A DNA stretch of 64,000 nucleotides from Pontibacter virosus (GCF_003096355.1 NZ_QEKI01000002.1:186001-250000); one strand, 5' to 3'; positions 8,906 to 17,965 are shown, counted from the first letter of the stretch. Made by a program: numbers and translations. The notes: generated by a model from the letters alone, not told the origin.

Positions 8906-9679
8906 TTACATATCCCACTCATTGAGCGTCGCCATGGCGTGGTAGGCCGTCATATCGTACTGGCAAGGCACAATGGATACGTAGTTATTGACCAGCGCCC
9001 ACTCGTCGGTGTCCTCACCCTTGTCGAAGTTTTCGAAGCTTCCCGTCATCCAGAAGTAGCGGCGGTTGCGCGGGTCGAGGCGCTCGTCAAACTCTTCCTG
9101 CCATCGGGCATGGGCCTGCCGGCATACCTTCACGCCTTTTATGGGTTCACTGCTTTTCTTAGGCAGGTTTACATTCAGGGCCGTATTTTCAGGTATACCG
9201 TGCTCCAGGGCCTGCCGGATGATGAGTTCCACAAACTCTTCGGTATGGGAAAAGTCTGCCTCGTGCCCGTAATCGCAAAGCGAAAACCCGATAGCCGGAA
9301 GTCCTTCGATGGCTGCCTCAATAGCCGCGGACATAGTGCCCGAATAAAGCACACTGATGCTCGAGTTGGAGCCGTGATTGATGCCGCTCACCACCAGGTC
9401 AGGTTTGCGTTCTTTCAGTACATGGAACTTGGCTAGTTTTACGCAGTCGGCCGGGGTGCCGGAGCACTCGTAGGCCTCTACACCTAAATCGTCGAAGGCG
9501 ATAGAGCGGTCGAGCCGCAGCGTGTTGCCGATCGTGATCGCGTGCCCCATACCTGACTGCGGCCCGTCGGGTGCCACAACCACTACCTCTCCTATCTTCT
9601 TGGCCACTTTCACCAGCGTACGTATACCTGGCGCCGTAATGCCGTCGTCGTTCGAAACCAGTATTAATGGTAAAGCCAT
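8906..9679 (-). CDS. surE: 5'/3'-nucleotidase SurE
   Basis: This is a cytosolic metal-dependent nucleoside monophosphatase with stress-survival roles in other bacteria. The 257-residue protein starts with the family signature: SNDDG at residues 9-13 supplies the metal-binding Asp pair. It is followed by VVAPDGPQSGMGHAIT (the active-site Ser/Gly loop), CSGTPADCVKL, and VVSGINHGSN with the conserved Asn. The ATG start gives exactly the expected N-terminus. It is a single gene, with a lipoprotein gene divergent from it. Confidence 0.95.
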   Translation of the reverse strand: MALPLILVSNDDGITAPGIRTLVKVAKKIGEVVVVAPDGPQSGMGHAITIGNTLRLDRSIAFDDLGVEAYECSGTPADCVKLAKFHVLKERKPDLVVSGINHGSNSSISVLYSGTMSAAIEAAIEGLPAIGFSLCDYGHEADFSHTEEFVELIIRQALEHGIPENTALNVNLPKKSSEPIKGVKVCRQAHARWQEEFDERLDPRNRRYFWMTGSFENFDKGEDTDEWALVNNYVSIVPCQYDMTAYHAMATLNEWDM

Positions 9680-9799
9680 TTTGTTATTTTTAGTTGATGT
9701 ATGACAAAATAAACGAATTACGTTTTCGTGCTAATATACGACAACCCGGGCTGTCACAACAGGGTTAAGATGAATATAATGATTCCCTAATCTCTTCTC

Positions 9800-10432
9800 A
9801 TGCTTAAGAATACCATCTACGCCATTTTGTTGGGGGTGGGTATGGCAGCTTGCCTGGCCGACCATGACAACGCCGGTGAAGCGACCTCCAATACCGATAC
9901 GGTAACTGAAGGCGGACTGATAACCGAAACCCCTGAACCCGAAACGCCCTCCGAAGTAACAGATCCGGCTAACCTGGTGATCAGCCAGGGCCGGGTTGGC
10001 CATGTGCGCATCGGTATGCCCATTGCAGAAATGCGCAGCCAGGTGCCGGCAGGCCAGCAGATCCGGGACACCACCCTGCAACTCGAGGGGCAACAGTATA
10101 CGGCTTATGCATTGAGCGGTCCGGAAAATGCGGAAGGTATACTTATAGAACAAATCTGCGAACCTGACTGCCAGGTATGGCGCATCAGCATCCGCAACCC
10201 TGACTACAGAACGACCCAGGGCATAGGAATTGGATCGAAGTACAGCGAAATAACACAGCATCATCCGATTGCCTATACTAGTTTAGGTGAGGCAGGCTTT
10301 GTAGCTGTAAGTGAAGCTGACGGCATGTCTTTTATATTGAATACCAATCAATTAAATCAAGGCAGGCTGCACCAGCTCAAACCCGATCAGGTGCCAGCCA
10401 ATACCTTAGTGCAGGGCATTTTAATATATTAG
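9800..10432 (+). CDS. Hypothetical lipoprotein
   Basis: This 210-residue protein has a short signal peptide ending in a lipobox-like GVGMAAC (Cys18), then a Thr/Glu/Pro-rich linker (about 22-55), and a globular part beginning GRVGHVRIGMPIAEMRSQVP. Two cysteines lie close together in a C-E-P-D-C segment and could form a disulfide. The combination of IRIGM-type and IGIGSKYSEI segments resembles small beta-rich lipoproteins found in Cytophagales, but I recognise no named family. It stands alone between surE (divergent) and doxX. Confidence 0.75.
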   Translation: MLKNTIYAILLGVGMAACLADHDNAGEATSNTDTVTEGGLITETPEPETPSEVTDPANLVISQGRVGHVRIGMPIAEMRSQVPAGQQIRDTTLQLEGQQYTAYALSGPENAEGILIEQICEPDCQVWRISIRNPDYRTTQGIGIGSKYSEITQHHPIAYTSLGEAGFVAVSEADGMSFILNTNQLNQGRLHQLKPDQVPANTLVQGILIY

Positions 10433-10472
10433 ATTATTGTAATATTTCTGCGGATTGCGTATTATTGCTCTC

Positions 10473-10919
10473 ATGTCATTACTCCGCACCCGCTACAGCT
10501 ATAAAAACACCGGCCTACTGCTGCTTCGCATCGGTATAGGCATCATGTTCATCCTTCACGGCTGGCCCAAAATGGTCGGCGGGCCCGAGCGCTGGGCCAA
10601 AATAGGAGCAAACATGCAGCTGCTGGGTATAGACTTTATGCCGGAGTTCTGGGGCTTTATGGCTGCTTTTGCCGAAACAGTAGGTGGTGGGCTATTGGTG
10701 CTGGGCCTGTTTTTCCGCCCGACGCTTGTCTTATTGATTATTACCATGCTCGTTGCCACCCTGCGCCACATGAGTGCAGGTGATGGCTTTGGCGGCTATT
10801 CCCACGCACTGGAAGCAGCTATACTTTTCTTCGCCCTTTACTTAATCGGTCCGGGCAAATACAGCCTCGACAAAACGCTTTTCCCTACCAACAAACACCG
10901 GAAGACTTTTCAGGTATAG
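10473..10919 (+). CDS. DoxX family membrane protein
   Basis: This is a small integral membrane protein of about 148 residues with four predicted helices. The N-terminal segment (LLLRIGIGIMFILHGWPKMVGG) is the classical DoxX signature with an HG-x-x-K motif. The other helices are WGFMAAFAETVGGGLLVLGLFF, PTLVLLIITMLVAT and AAILFFALYLIGPG. I choose the ATG at 10473 over an in-frame TTG 18 bp upstream because it places the first helix normally. DoxX proteins are linked to redox homeostasis in a few species; the exact role here is unknown. Confidence 0.85.
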   Translation: MSLLRTRYSYKNTGLLLLRIGIGIMFILHGWPKMVGGPERWAKIGANMQLLGIDFMPEFWGFMAAFAETVGGGLLVLGLFFRPTLVLLIITMLVATLRHMSAGDGFGGYSHALEAAILFFALYLIGPGKYSLDKTLFPTNKHRKTFQV

Positions 10920-10987
10920 TTCGTCATTTCTACAGCGCTTGTAGAGCCTGCCTGATCTATCTCTAACCCAAAATAAATGCGAATCAG

Positions 10988-11299
10988 ATGTTTCGTTCTT
11001 TCTTTAGAGGCGGCAGACTAACAGGACCGGGTCAATTGGTGTTCACTTTCCTTTTTAGTGCGCTGTCTTACCACTTTATTGCAGAGTCGCCAGAGCCACC
11101 TGCCGGGTTCCGGGATTGGGCTATTTTCTCGGGGTTTGCCTTGGTGGCTTTGTCGGTCATCTTCTTTCACATAGTGGGTTGGCGCTACGAGCGGCACATC
11201 AAGCGTTACCTTATCGAGAGAATACTTCTTGTGTCCTTGCTGGCTTCGGCCATGCTATACCTTACAGCTGCCAGTTGGCACCTCTATCAAATCAGTTAA
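10988..11299 (+). CDS. Small hypothetical membrane protein (3 TM)
   Basis: This 103-residue protein has three hydrophobic helices at about 17-34, 46-67 and 79-98, with an RYERHIKRYLIER basic loop between the second and third. No catalytic motif is visible and I do not recognise the family. It follows doxX by 68 bp on the same strand and may be co-transcribed with it. Confidence 0.55.
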   Translation: MFRSFFRGGRLTGPGQLVFTFLFSALSYHFIAESPEPPAGFRDWAIFSGFALVALSVIFFHIVGWRYERHIKRYLIERILLVSLLASAMLYLTAASWHLYQIS

Positions 11300-11568
11300 G
11301 GTCTCAGGCAAACAGGTAGGCAATCTTGTTATACCTACACCTACCCATGTGAATGCATATCTTTTCAACAGTTTGCCTCGGAGTTAAAAACCCTCAAGAG
11401 CCTCCGAATAGGAACAATTTCAGGTATAGACTCTCCCTACGCGCGATTCTGACAGGTCGCAACCCAGACACACTGACTACCAAAATCAACGTTCAGCCGC
11501 ATTTTCAATTCCATTTCTGAGCATAAATGGTTAACATTGCTTGGCAAGAACAATTGTAAACACTGCAC
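11300..11568. other. Intergenic region before the M14 peptidase
   Basis: This 269-bp gap shows no ORF of substance. It contains two GGTATA/TATACC motifs (near 11330 and 11412) and a half-match to the REP palindrome seen elsewhere in the window (ACAGGTCGCAACC at about 11453-11465). I found no promoter close to consensus. Confidence 0.4.
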
Positions 11569-13320
11569 ATGCTAACTACCCTACTTTTAGCCGCGCTGCT
11601 GGCTACCGGAACACCTGACAAAAACGACCTCAAAACGCCTTACGAAAAGGGCAATAAAAACCAGACAGCCACTTACGACGAGGCCATCGACTGGTATCGC
11701 AAGCTCGACGCGGCCTACGACGAAGTAAAAATGGTGCCCTACGGCTATACCGATTCCGGCCGTTTGCTGCACCTGGTCGTCATTTCCACCGACAAAGACT
11801 TCGACCCACGTTCCATCAAGCAAAAGGACAAGCGCGTACTACTCATCCAGAACGGCATTCACCCGGGTGAGCCAGAGGGGATTGACGCCACCATGCTGCT
11901 GGCCCGCGACTTCCTGCAAGACAAAAACAAGCGCAAACAGCTCGACAACGTGGTGTTGGCCATCATACCTGTCTACAACATTGGCGGAGCGCTCAACCGA
12001 AACAGCCACACCCGTACGAACCAGAACGGTCCGGAGAGCTATGGCTTCCGGGGCAATGCCCGCAACCTCGACCTGAACCGCGACTACCTCAAAACCGATT
12101 CCCGTAACGCGCAGACCTTCCACCTCATTTACCGCGACTGGGACCCGGACGTGTTTATGGACAACCATACCTCCAACGGCGCTGACTACCAGCACGTGAT
12201 GACACTCATCGCCACGCAGCATAACAAACTGAACCCGACACTGGCCGGTTACCTGCAAGGCAAAATGCTACCTACCCTGTATGAAGGGATGAAGAAAGAC
12301 AAATTCCCGATGGTGCCTTACATGAACACCATTGGCGAGACGCCGGAGAAGGGCATCATTGGCTTCATGGAATCGCCGCGCTATGCTACCGGGTATACGG
12401 CACTCTACAACACCATTGGTTTTGTACCCGAAACGCACATGCTTAAGCCTTTTGACCAGCGGGTGCAGTCAACTTACAAACTGATGGAGCACATGATCAG
12501 CACCGTGAGCCGCGATGCCAAGGAGATAGGTGAGCTGCGGGCTAAGGCCAAACAGGAAACGCTGGCGCAAAAGACCTTTGCGCTGGACTGGAAACTGGAT
12601 ACCACGAAAGTAGAACAGATTCCGTTTCTGGGTTATGCTGCTAAGTATAAGCCAAGCGAGGTAAGCGGGCTCGAGCGCCTGTACTATGACCGCAAAGCGC
12701 CTTATGCTACCAACATCAACTACTACAACACCTTCACCCCGTCTGTGACGGTGGAGAAGCCAGTGGCCTACATCATTCCGCAGGCCTGGCGCGAGGTAAT
12801 TGAGCGTTTGAAATTGAACAAGGTGGAGATGCGCCAACTCAAGCGCGACACCACCCTCACGCTCGACACCTACTACATTACTGACTACAAAACCTCGCCC
12901 CGTCCGTACGAAGGCCACTACCTGCACACAGGCACGCAGGTAGAGACCCGCACCATGCCACGGCAGTTTCTGAAAGGCGATTACGTGGTATACCTGAACC
13001 AGGAGGCCAACCGCTTTTTGGTAGAGGCGCTAGAGCCGCAGGCCGTGGACTCCTATTTCAACTGGAACTTCTTCGACGGGATACTGATGCAGAAAGAATA
13101 CTTCTCGAGCTATGTATTCGAAGACCTGGCTGCTGATATCCTGAAGAAAAATCCCGACCTGCGCAAGCAGTTAGAGGAGCGCAAAAAGAAAGACCCGGAA
13201 TTTGCCAAGAATGCCCGCGCCCAACTGGATTTCGTGTACCGGAACTCCCCGCACTACGAGCCAACCCACCAGATGTACCCGGTAGGGCGACTAATGCAGG
13301 ATGTAAAACTGCCCTTGTAA
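11569..13320 (+). CDS. M14 family zinc carboxypeptidase, secreted
   Basis: This is a zinc metallopeptidase predicted to be exported and to trim peptides. The 583-residue protein has a short hydrophobic N-terminus (1-14). The M14 zinc ligands are visible as HPGE (His98, Glu101) and His200 in the DNHTSNG motif. The substrate-binding NLDLNRDYLK segment (about 166-175) lies between them, and FVPETHM later may supply the catalytic region. The C-terminal 200 residues are an extra domain rich in beta segments, as in long Bacteroidota M14 proteins. A hairpin terminator follows 26 bp downstream. Confidence 0.88.
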   Translation: MLTTLLLAALLATGTPDKNDLKTPYEKGNKNQTATYDEAIDWYRKLDAAYDEVKMVPYGYTDSGRLLHLVVISTDKDFDPRSIKQKDKRVLLIQNGIHPGEPEGIDATMLLARDFLQDKNKRKQLDNVVLAIIPVYNIGGALNRNSHTRTNQNGPESYGFRGNARNLDLNRDYLKTDSRNAQTFHLIYRDWDPDVFMDNHTSNGADYQHVMTLIATQHNKLNPTLAGYLQGKMLPTLYEGMKKDKFPMVPYMNTIGETPEKGIIGFMESPRYATGYTALYNTIGFVPETHMLKPFDQRVQSTYKLMEHMISTVSRDAKEIGELRAKAKQETLAQKTFALDWKLDTTKVEQIPFLGYAAKYKPSEVSGLERLYYDRKAPYATNINYYNTFTPSVTVEKPVAYIIPQAWREVIERLKLNKVEMRQLKRDTTLTLDTYYITDYKTSPRPYEGHYLHTGTQVETRTMPRQFLKGDYVVYLNQEANRFLVEALEPQAVDSYFNWNFFDGILMQKEYFSSYVFEDLAADILKKNPDLRKQLEERKKKDPEFAKNARAQLDFVYRNSPHYEPTHQMYPVGRLMQDVKLPL

Positions 13321-13345
13321 TAATTGAATCAGGACTGAAAAAGCA

Positions 13346-13371
13346 AAAGCCACCCCATGAAGGTGGCTTTC
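13346..13371 (+). terminator. Rho-independent terminator after the M14 peptidase
   Basis: A stem AAAGCCACC paired with GGTGGCTTT around a short loop. The T-run is short and interrupted (TTTCGCT), so it may be a moderate terminator. Confidence 0.6.
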
Positions 13372-13409
13372 GCTCCACATAAAGTTGCAAGACTTAAATA
13401 CACGAATCT

Positions 13410-14891
13410 ATGTTAAAAACACCACACCTGCTCCCTCTGCTGGGATTAGCCCTGATCACATTAGATAGCTGCACCAGTTCCGGCAGCAGCGCCAGTACAA
13501 CCGACACTGCCGCACAGCCTGCTGCGCAAAACTCTACTCAAGAAGTAGCTCTCAGCGAGGCGCAACTGGAGAAAGCCCGCACCAACTACGCCAGCTACTG
13601 CTCCGGCTGCCACGGCGAACAGATGGAAGCTTTCACCGACCGCAAATGGAAGCATGGCAACACCGCCGAAAACCTGTTTGCCGCCATCAAACAGGGTTAC
13701 CCCGATGAAGGTATGCCCGCCTTCGGACAGACCTTCAATGATCAGGAAATCACAGCTCTTGTCGCTTACATACAGGAAGGTATACAGAATGTGAAGCAAT
13801 ACGACTTCAGCGAAGAATCCACAGCCGCAGCCGTCTATACCTCCGAAGCACTCAGCTATCGCCTCGACACGGTCGCGACAGGTATGGAGATTCCGTGGGG
13901 CATGGCCTTCCTGCCAAACGGCGACATGCTGATCACGGATCGCAACGGGGCTTTCTACCGTCTGCCGCAAGGAAGCCGCCAGTTGCAGAAAATAGCCGGT
14001 GCGCCAGAGGTTCTGGCGCAGGGTCAGGGTGGCCTGCTGGACGTGGAATTGCACCCTGACTTCGCAAAAAACAACCATATCTACCTCTCCTACTCTGCCT
14101 TTAAGAAAGAAGGTGATCAGACGCTTTCGACCACAGCCGTGATGCGCGCCAAACTGGACGGCAACAAACTCACCGATCAGAAAGTAATCTTCGAGGCGCA
14201 GCCTTGGGCCCGCACCCGCCACCACTACGGCTCACGCCTGGAGTTCGGTCGCGATGGTCTGCTGTATGTGTCGGTAGGTGATCGTGGTCAGCACCACGAA
14301 AATGCCCAAACGATAGAACGCGCACCGGGCAAGGTACACCGCATCAAAGACGACGGCACTATACCTGCCGACAATCCCTTCGTGAACGAAAAGGGCGCCA
14401 TCGCTTCCATCTGGACCATCGGCAACCGCAACATCCAGGGCATGACCATCCACCCAAGCACCGGCGCTATCTGGACAAACGAACACGGTCCGCGCGGCGG
14501 TGACGAAGTGAACATCGCCGAGAAAGGTAAGAACTACGGCTGGCCCGTTATCTCCTACGGCATCAACTACAACGGTACCGTGCTGACGGAACTAACCAAA
14601 AAAGAAGGAATGGAGCAGCCACTCTGGTATTGGGTGCCCTCCATTGCCCCATCGGGTATGGCCTTCGTGACGGGCAATCGCTACAAAGGCTGGGAAGGCG
14701 ATATGCTGGTTGGCTCCCTGCGATTCCAGTTCCTGAGCAAGCTCAAAATGGATGGCAATAAGATCGTAAGTGAAGAAAAGCTCCTCAAAAACATAGGCCG
14801 CGTGCGTGATGTAAAAATGGGACCGGATGGGTATATCTATGTTGCGGTAGAGAGCCCGGGGACAATTTACAGGGTTGTTCCAGTAGAGTAA
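13410..14891 (+). CDS. Cytochrome c-PQQ-type sorbosone dehydrogenase fusion lipoprotein
   Basis: This 493-residue protein has a lipoprotein signal peptide (LITLDSC, Cys21) and a Ser/Thr/Ala-rich linker. A cytochrome c domain (about 50-135) has the heme motif C64-S-G-C67-H68 and a candidate axial Met in EGMPAFG. A six-bladed beta-propeller of the glucose/sorbosone dehydrogenase family follows (about 150-493, with IPWGMAFLPNGDMLITDR, GLLDVELHPDF, HYGSRLEFGRDGLLYVSVGDR and TNEHGPRGGDEVN). The fusion should pass electrons from sugar or aldose oxidation at the propeller to the attached heme. It is a single gene between terminators. Confidence 0.92.
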   Translation: MLKTPHLLPLLGLALITLDSCTSSGSSASTTDTAAQPAAQNSTQEVALSEAQLEKARTNYASYCSGCHGEQMEAFTDRKWKHGNTAENLFAAIKQGYPDEGMPAFGQTFNDQEITALVAYIQEGIQNVKQYDFSEESTAAAVYTSEALSYRLDTVATGMEIPWGMAFLPNGDMLITDRNGAFYRLPQGSRQLQKIAGAPEVLAQGQGGLLDVELHPDFAKNNHIYLSYSAFKKEGDQTLSTTAVMRAKLDGNKLTDQKVIFEAQPWARTRHHYGSRLEFGRDGLLYVSVGDRGQHHENAQTIERAPGKVHRIKDDGTIPADNPFVNEKGAIASIWTIGNRNIQGMTIHPSTGAIWTNEHGPRGGDEVNIAEKGKNYGWPVISYGINYNGTVLTELTKKEGMEQPLWYWVPSIAPSGMAFVTGNRYKGWEGDMLVGSLRFQFLSKLKMDGNKIVSEEKLLKNIGRVRDVKMGPDGYIYVAVESPGTIYRVVPVE

Positions 14892-14913
14892 TTGAACGGA
14901 TCCGGCTACAAAC

Positions 14914-14951
14914 AAAAAGGTCAGGCCCAGCAATTGGGCCTGACCTTTTTT
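14914..14951. terminator. Bidirectional terminator
   Basis: A long perfect stem (AAAAAGGTCAGGCCCA paired with TGGGCCTGACCTTTTT) lies between the convergent sorbosone dehydrogenase and dipeptidase genes, with A and T runs on both sides. Confidence 0.88.
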
Positions 14952-14965
14952 ATACCTGTACTTGC

Positions 14966-16165
14966 TTAAGAACCTACGTTAGCTCGTAGCACGCGCAGAA
15001 AGTTCTCCCCGAGTATCTTCTTTATATCCTCTTCGCTATACCCCCTGGCAATTAGCTCACGAGTAATTACGGGCATATCTGCTACACTATCCAACTGCTG
15101 CGGGGTAGAGGTAATGCCGTCGAAGTCAGAGCCGAGGCCCACGTGGTCTACGCCTACCAACTTTACAATGTGGTCGAGGTGGTCCATCAGCAATGAGAGA
15201 GGCGGACGAAGTTGCGAGGCTTCTTCCGGATAGTTTGCCATGGCCCAGTCAAAGATCTGAATCGAGTTTGCACCTGCTTTGCGCAGCGAGTCTACCTCTG
15301 CCTTATGTTTGGTCCGGAAGGCATTCATGCGTTTGTCATACTCCGGATCCAGAAAACCGGAAAAGAAGTTGAGGTGTATCACGCCACCGTTTTTGGCGAT
15401 GGCCTGTATCTGGTCGTCTTTCAGGTTGCGGGAGTGTGGATTGAAATGGTGCACACAACTGTGTGAGATCAACACCGGTTTGGTGGTGGTGGCCATGGCA
15501 TCCCAAAAAGTGCGCTCGCCTACGTGGCTCAGGTCAACCAGCATGCCCAAGGAGTTCATTTTGCGCACCACCTGCTTGCCAAATTTGGTTAGCCCCGGCT
15601 TGCGGTTCTTAGGCAGCTTGCCACTTGTCTCGTCCAAGGCAGAAGTCGCCCAGGGAGTCGAGTTGTTCCAGGTCAGGGTCATGTAAATGGTGCCGCGTTT
15701 GTGCAGCGCTTCCAAGTACTTCAGATTGCTTTCCATCATATGGCCGCCTTCAACTCCGATCATGGTTGCCATTTTGTTTTGCGCAATGGCCTGTTCTATA
15801 TCAGCAGGCGTACGGGCGATCATCATCTTGTCCGGGTTACGTTCCACAATGGCGTATAAAGAGTCGATCTGCAGGTTAGCGAATTTAAAGCCTTTGCCCT
15901 TCCCATAGGTTTCATCACTCCAAACGGAGAACACCTGCACATCTACGCCTCCTTCTTTGAAGCGGGCCAGATCAGAGTGTGTTTTGCCGCGCAGGTCGTC
16001 CTCTAGTCGCAGTCCCTCCAGAACCGAGATCAGTACATCGTTGTGCGTGTCTACCACGATCGCCTGTTCGTGCAGTTGCTTGTAATCCTGTGCCGACGCC
16101 GTCAGATTGCTGCAAAGCAAGGCTGCCAGTGCTAAACTTCCACCTAGTAGTTTCTTATAAATCAT
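14966..16165 (-). CDS. Membrane dipeptidase, peptidase family M19
   Basis: This is a renal-dipeptidase-type zinc peptidase that hydrolyses dipeptides. The ATG at 16165 (MIYKKLLG...) gives a clean signal peptide ending ASAQ, so the 30-bp upstream extension is unlikely. Motifs are VVDTHNDVL (binuclear zinc His-x-Asp), GVEGGHMME, LTWNNSTPWATSA, LGMLVDLSHVGERTFWDA, PVLISHSCVHHFNPHSRNLKD and VGLGSDFDG. The mature protein of about 375 residues has the normal family length. It is predicted to be periplasmic. It is a single gene sharing a terminator with the upstream gene. Confidence 0.93.
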   Translation of the reverse strand: MIYKKLLGGSLALAALLCSNLTASAQDYKQLHEQAIVVDTHNDVLISVLEGLRLEDDLRGKTHSDLARFKEGGVDVQVFSVWSDETYGKGKGFKFANLQIDSLYAIVERNPDKMMIARTPADIEQAIAQNKMATMIGVEGGHMMESNLKYLEALHKRGTIYMTLTWNNSTPWATSALDETSGKLPKNRKPGLTKFGKQVVRKMNSLGMLVDLSHVGERTFWDAMATTTKPVLISHSCVHHFNPHSRNLKDDQIQAIAKNGGVIHLNFFSGFLDPEYDKRMNAFRTKHKAEVDSLRKAGANSIQIFDWAMANYPEEASQLRPPLSLLMDHLDHIVKLVGVDHVGLGSDFDGITSTPQQLDSVADMPVITRELIARGYSEEDIKKILGENFLRVLRANVGS

Positions 16166-16321
16166 AATTTGATGCTTAAAGTCACAAAGTGCCATACCTT
16201 AAATATAGTTAAAAGGCGCGACTTTCCTAAAGCAACCGATTCTTCACAATCAGATTGGAGAAGTAAAAAAAATGGATCGGTGCATGAGTTATCATAGGTA
16301 TAAGAAAGTATGGCAGGCCAG

Positions 16322-16912
16322 CTATACCTTGTCACTGAGTACGTAGCACCCGATCTTGTCCGGGTGGTCCTGCACGAGGTCGGCGCTATGCTGATGGCGC
16401 AGCATCCAGAGGATCAGCAGGTCGCCGGCAGCTGCCATGCTGAAGAACAGCCCGAACAGGAAGAGCAGGAAATGGCCCATCGCTATACCTGCCAGTGCTG
16501 GCAGCAAGCCCATCACCAGGCCCGGCATCATCCCTCCTATCGCGTAGTGTTTCAGCGGCAGTACTTCTTTGCAGTGGCAATAAGGTGTCAGTAATTTCCA
16601 ATGCACGCCGTATTTGATCGATTTTAGTCCGTTTTGGCAAAAGACTGCCCAGGTAAGACCGTGCAGCAACTCGTGCACCACTGCCCCTAGCACAAAAACC
16701 AACAGCATGATCATGGGAGAGATCATCAGTAAATCCCGCTGCGTCTGCACGAGTTGTCGCAGATTTTGGGTAGTGAACTGTTCGGGCCAGATGAGCCAAT
16801 AAGCCGCTGCGTAAATCACAATTATCGGAACAATAAAGCTCAGGGCCCGCACATTGGCTTCGGCAGCGGACATGCTGAGTTCTGTTTTTCTGTATTTTTC
16901 TCCTGCTTGCAT
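16322..16912 (-). CDS. DUF3267 family putative zincin membrane protease
   Basis: This 196-residue membrane protein has a zinc-protease-like motif H80-E-L-L-H84 at the end of a hydrophobic helix (ISPMIMLLVFVLGAVVHELLHGLTWAVF). Other helices lie at about 27-43, 125-142 and 145-165. The G-x-V-x-HELLHG context is the DUF3267 signature, related to site-2-type zincins. The substrate is unknown. It is divergent from the following DUF2490 gene with 83 bp between the chosen starts. Confidence 0.82.
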   Translation of the reverse strand: MQAGEKYRKTELSMSAAEANVRALSFIVPIIVIYAAAYWLIWPEQFTTQNLRQLVQTQRDLLMISPMIMLLVFVLGAVVHELLHGLTWAVFCQNGLKSIKYGVHWKLLTPYCHCKEVLPLKHYAIGGMMPGLVMGLLPALAGIAMGHFLLFLFGLFFSMAAAGDLLILWMLRHQHSADLVQDHPDKIGCYVLSDKV

Positions 16913-16995
16913 GCTGCTAATTTCACTTCTAAGTAGTAAAAAATTGACAAAAATTCAAGTTGAATTTCATCCTTTTGGGTTTGACCTTTGCCTGC

Positions 16996-17751
16996 ATGAC
17001 ATGCAAAGGTATACTCTACAGAATAGTGCCAGGCCTGATCCTGCTTTTAGGATGGAGCTTTGTGGCACAGGCACAAAGCGAACGAGTAAAGGACTTCAAC
17101 CACAATGGCTGGTACATGTACTTTGGCGACCACAAACTCACCTCCAGGTGGGGGCTGCATACCGAACTGCAGTGGCGTCGGCACAATATACTCAAAGACC
17201 CGCAGCAACTGCTTGTCCGCACAGGTATAAACTATGATCTCACGCCATCAGCCATGTTCACGCTGGGTTACGGCTACATTGAAACATACCCTTACGGCGA
17301 CTTTCCGGCGGCGGACACTTTTCCGGAGCACCGCATTTACCAGCAGTTGCAGCTCAGAAACAGCATATCGCGGGTAGGCCTGACGCACCGTTACCGACTG
17401 GAGCAGCGCTGGATAAAACCGGCCGGAGCCGAGTCCTCCACCTACCTGAACAGGGCACGCTATATGCTCAAAGCTACCCTTCCGCTTATTGGAACGAGCA
17501 TTGAGGCCGGGGAGCCCTTCCTGGCGGCCTATGACGAAATCTTCATTGGCTTTGGCCATAACATCCAGCGCAACATCTTCGACCAGAACCGGGCTTATGC
17601 CGCTATGGGGTATAAGATCAGCGATGCTGCCACGCTGGAACTAGGTTATCTCAACCAAATCGTGCAGAAAGCCAGCGGCACCGTTTTCGAACACAACCAT
17701 ACCTTGCAGGTAAGCCTTTTCTACAATCTGGATTTCAGAAACGATAATTAG
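16996..17751 (+). CDS. DUF2490 domain-containing outer membrane beta-barrel protein
   Basis: This protein of about 251 residues has a signal peptide ending VAQAQ and a chain of amphipathic strands typical of DUF2490: NGWYMYFGDHKLTSRWGLHTELQWR, LLVRTGINYDLTPSAMFTLGYGYIETYPYG, and a C-terminal LQVSLFYNLDFRNDN strand. I choose the ATG at 16996 rather than an in-frame TTG at 16960 because it gives a normal signal peptide. Family members are short outer-membrane barrels of unknown function. Confidence 0.82.
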   Translation: MTCKGILYRIVPGLILLLGWSFVAQAQSERVKDFNHNGWYMYFGDHKLTSRWGLHTELQWRRHNILKDPQQLLVRTGINYDLTPSAMFTLGYGYIETYPYGDFPAADTFPEHRIYQQLQLRNSISRVGLTHRYRLEQRWIKPAGAESSTYLNRARYMLKATLPLIGTSIEAGEPFLAAYDEIFIGFGHNIQRNIFDQNRAYAAMGYKISDAATLELGYLNQIVQKASGTVFEHNHTLQVSLFYNLDFRNDN

Positions 17752-17764
17752 CTGCCCCACTTCC

Positions 17765-17811
17765 CGTCATCCTGCAAGTTGAAAATCCTGAACTTGTTCC
17801 GGGGGATCTTG
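17765..17811. repeat. Intergenic stem-loop repeat (GTCATCCTG/CCTGAACTTG type)
   Basis: The segment contains CGTCATCCTGCAAGTTG followed by AATCCTGAACTTGTTCCGGG and GGATCTT. The two halves are related in inverted or nested fashion, and the words are typical of dispersed intergenic repeats in Bacteroidota. A nominal 63-codon ORF across this stretch is not supported as a gene. Confidence 0.4.
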
Positions 17812-17889
17812 GCACTAGATAGTAGAAGCTTGGCCTTCTTAACAAAGGTGCCGAACAGCATGCCAGGAGGCATTAAGTCTATTCTCACA

Positions 17890-17936
17890 AAAAGAAAAGT
17901 GCACTGCTCAGGTATAGCAGGAGCACTTTTCTTTTC
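17890..17936 (+). terminator. Hairpin terminator upstream of the ABC transporter
   Basis: AAAGAAAAGTGC...AGCACTTTTCTTTT forms a stem of about 12 bp around a loop that contains CAGGTATAG. Its position about 140 bp after the DUF2490 gene and just before the ABC transporter promoter fits a terminator separating the two units. Confidence 0.6.
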
Positions 17937-17965
17937 TTGTCAGTATCAGAAAAAGGGTATATTTG
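17937..17965 (+). promoter_or_regulatory. Bacteroidota-type promoter for the ABC transporter pair
   Basis: TTG at 17937-17939, an 18-bp spacer, then TATATTTG at 17958-17965, a full match to the TAnnTTTG box. The ATG at 17984 lies 18 bp further on, which also argues for that start rather than the in-frame TTG at 17963 inside the box. Confidence 0.65.

Noticed and set aside
11453..11465. A further REP copy before the M14 peptidase gene
   Set aside because: Only one half of the palindrome matches; may be chance or heavily decayed, so not listed as a repeat.
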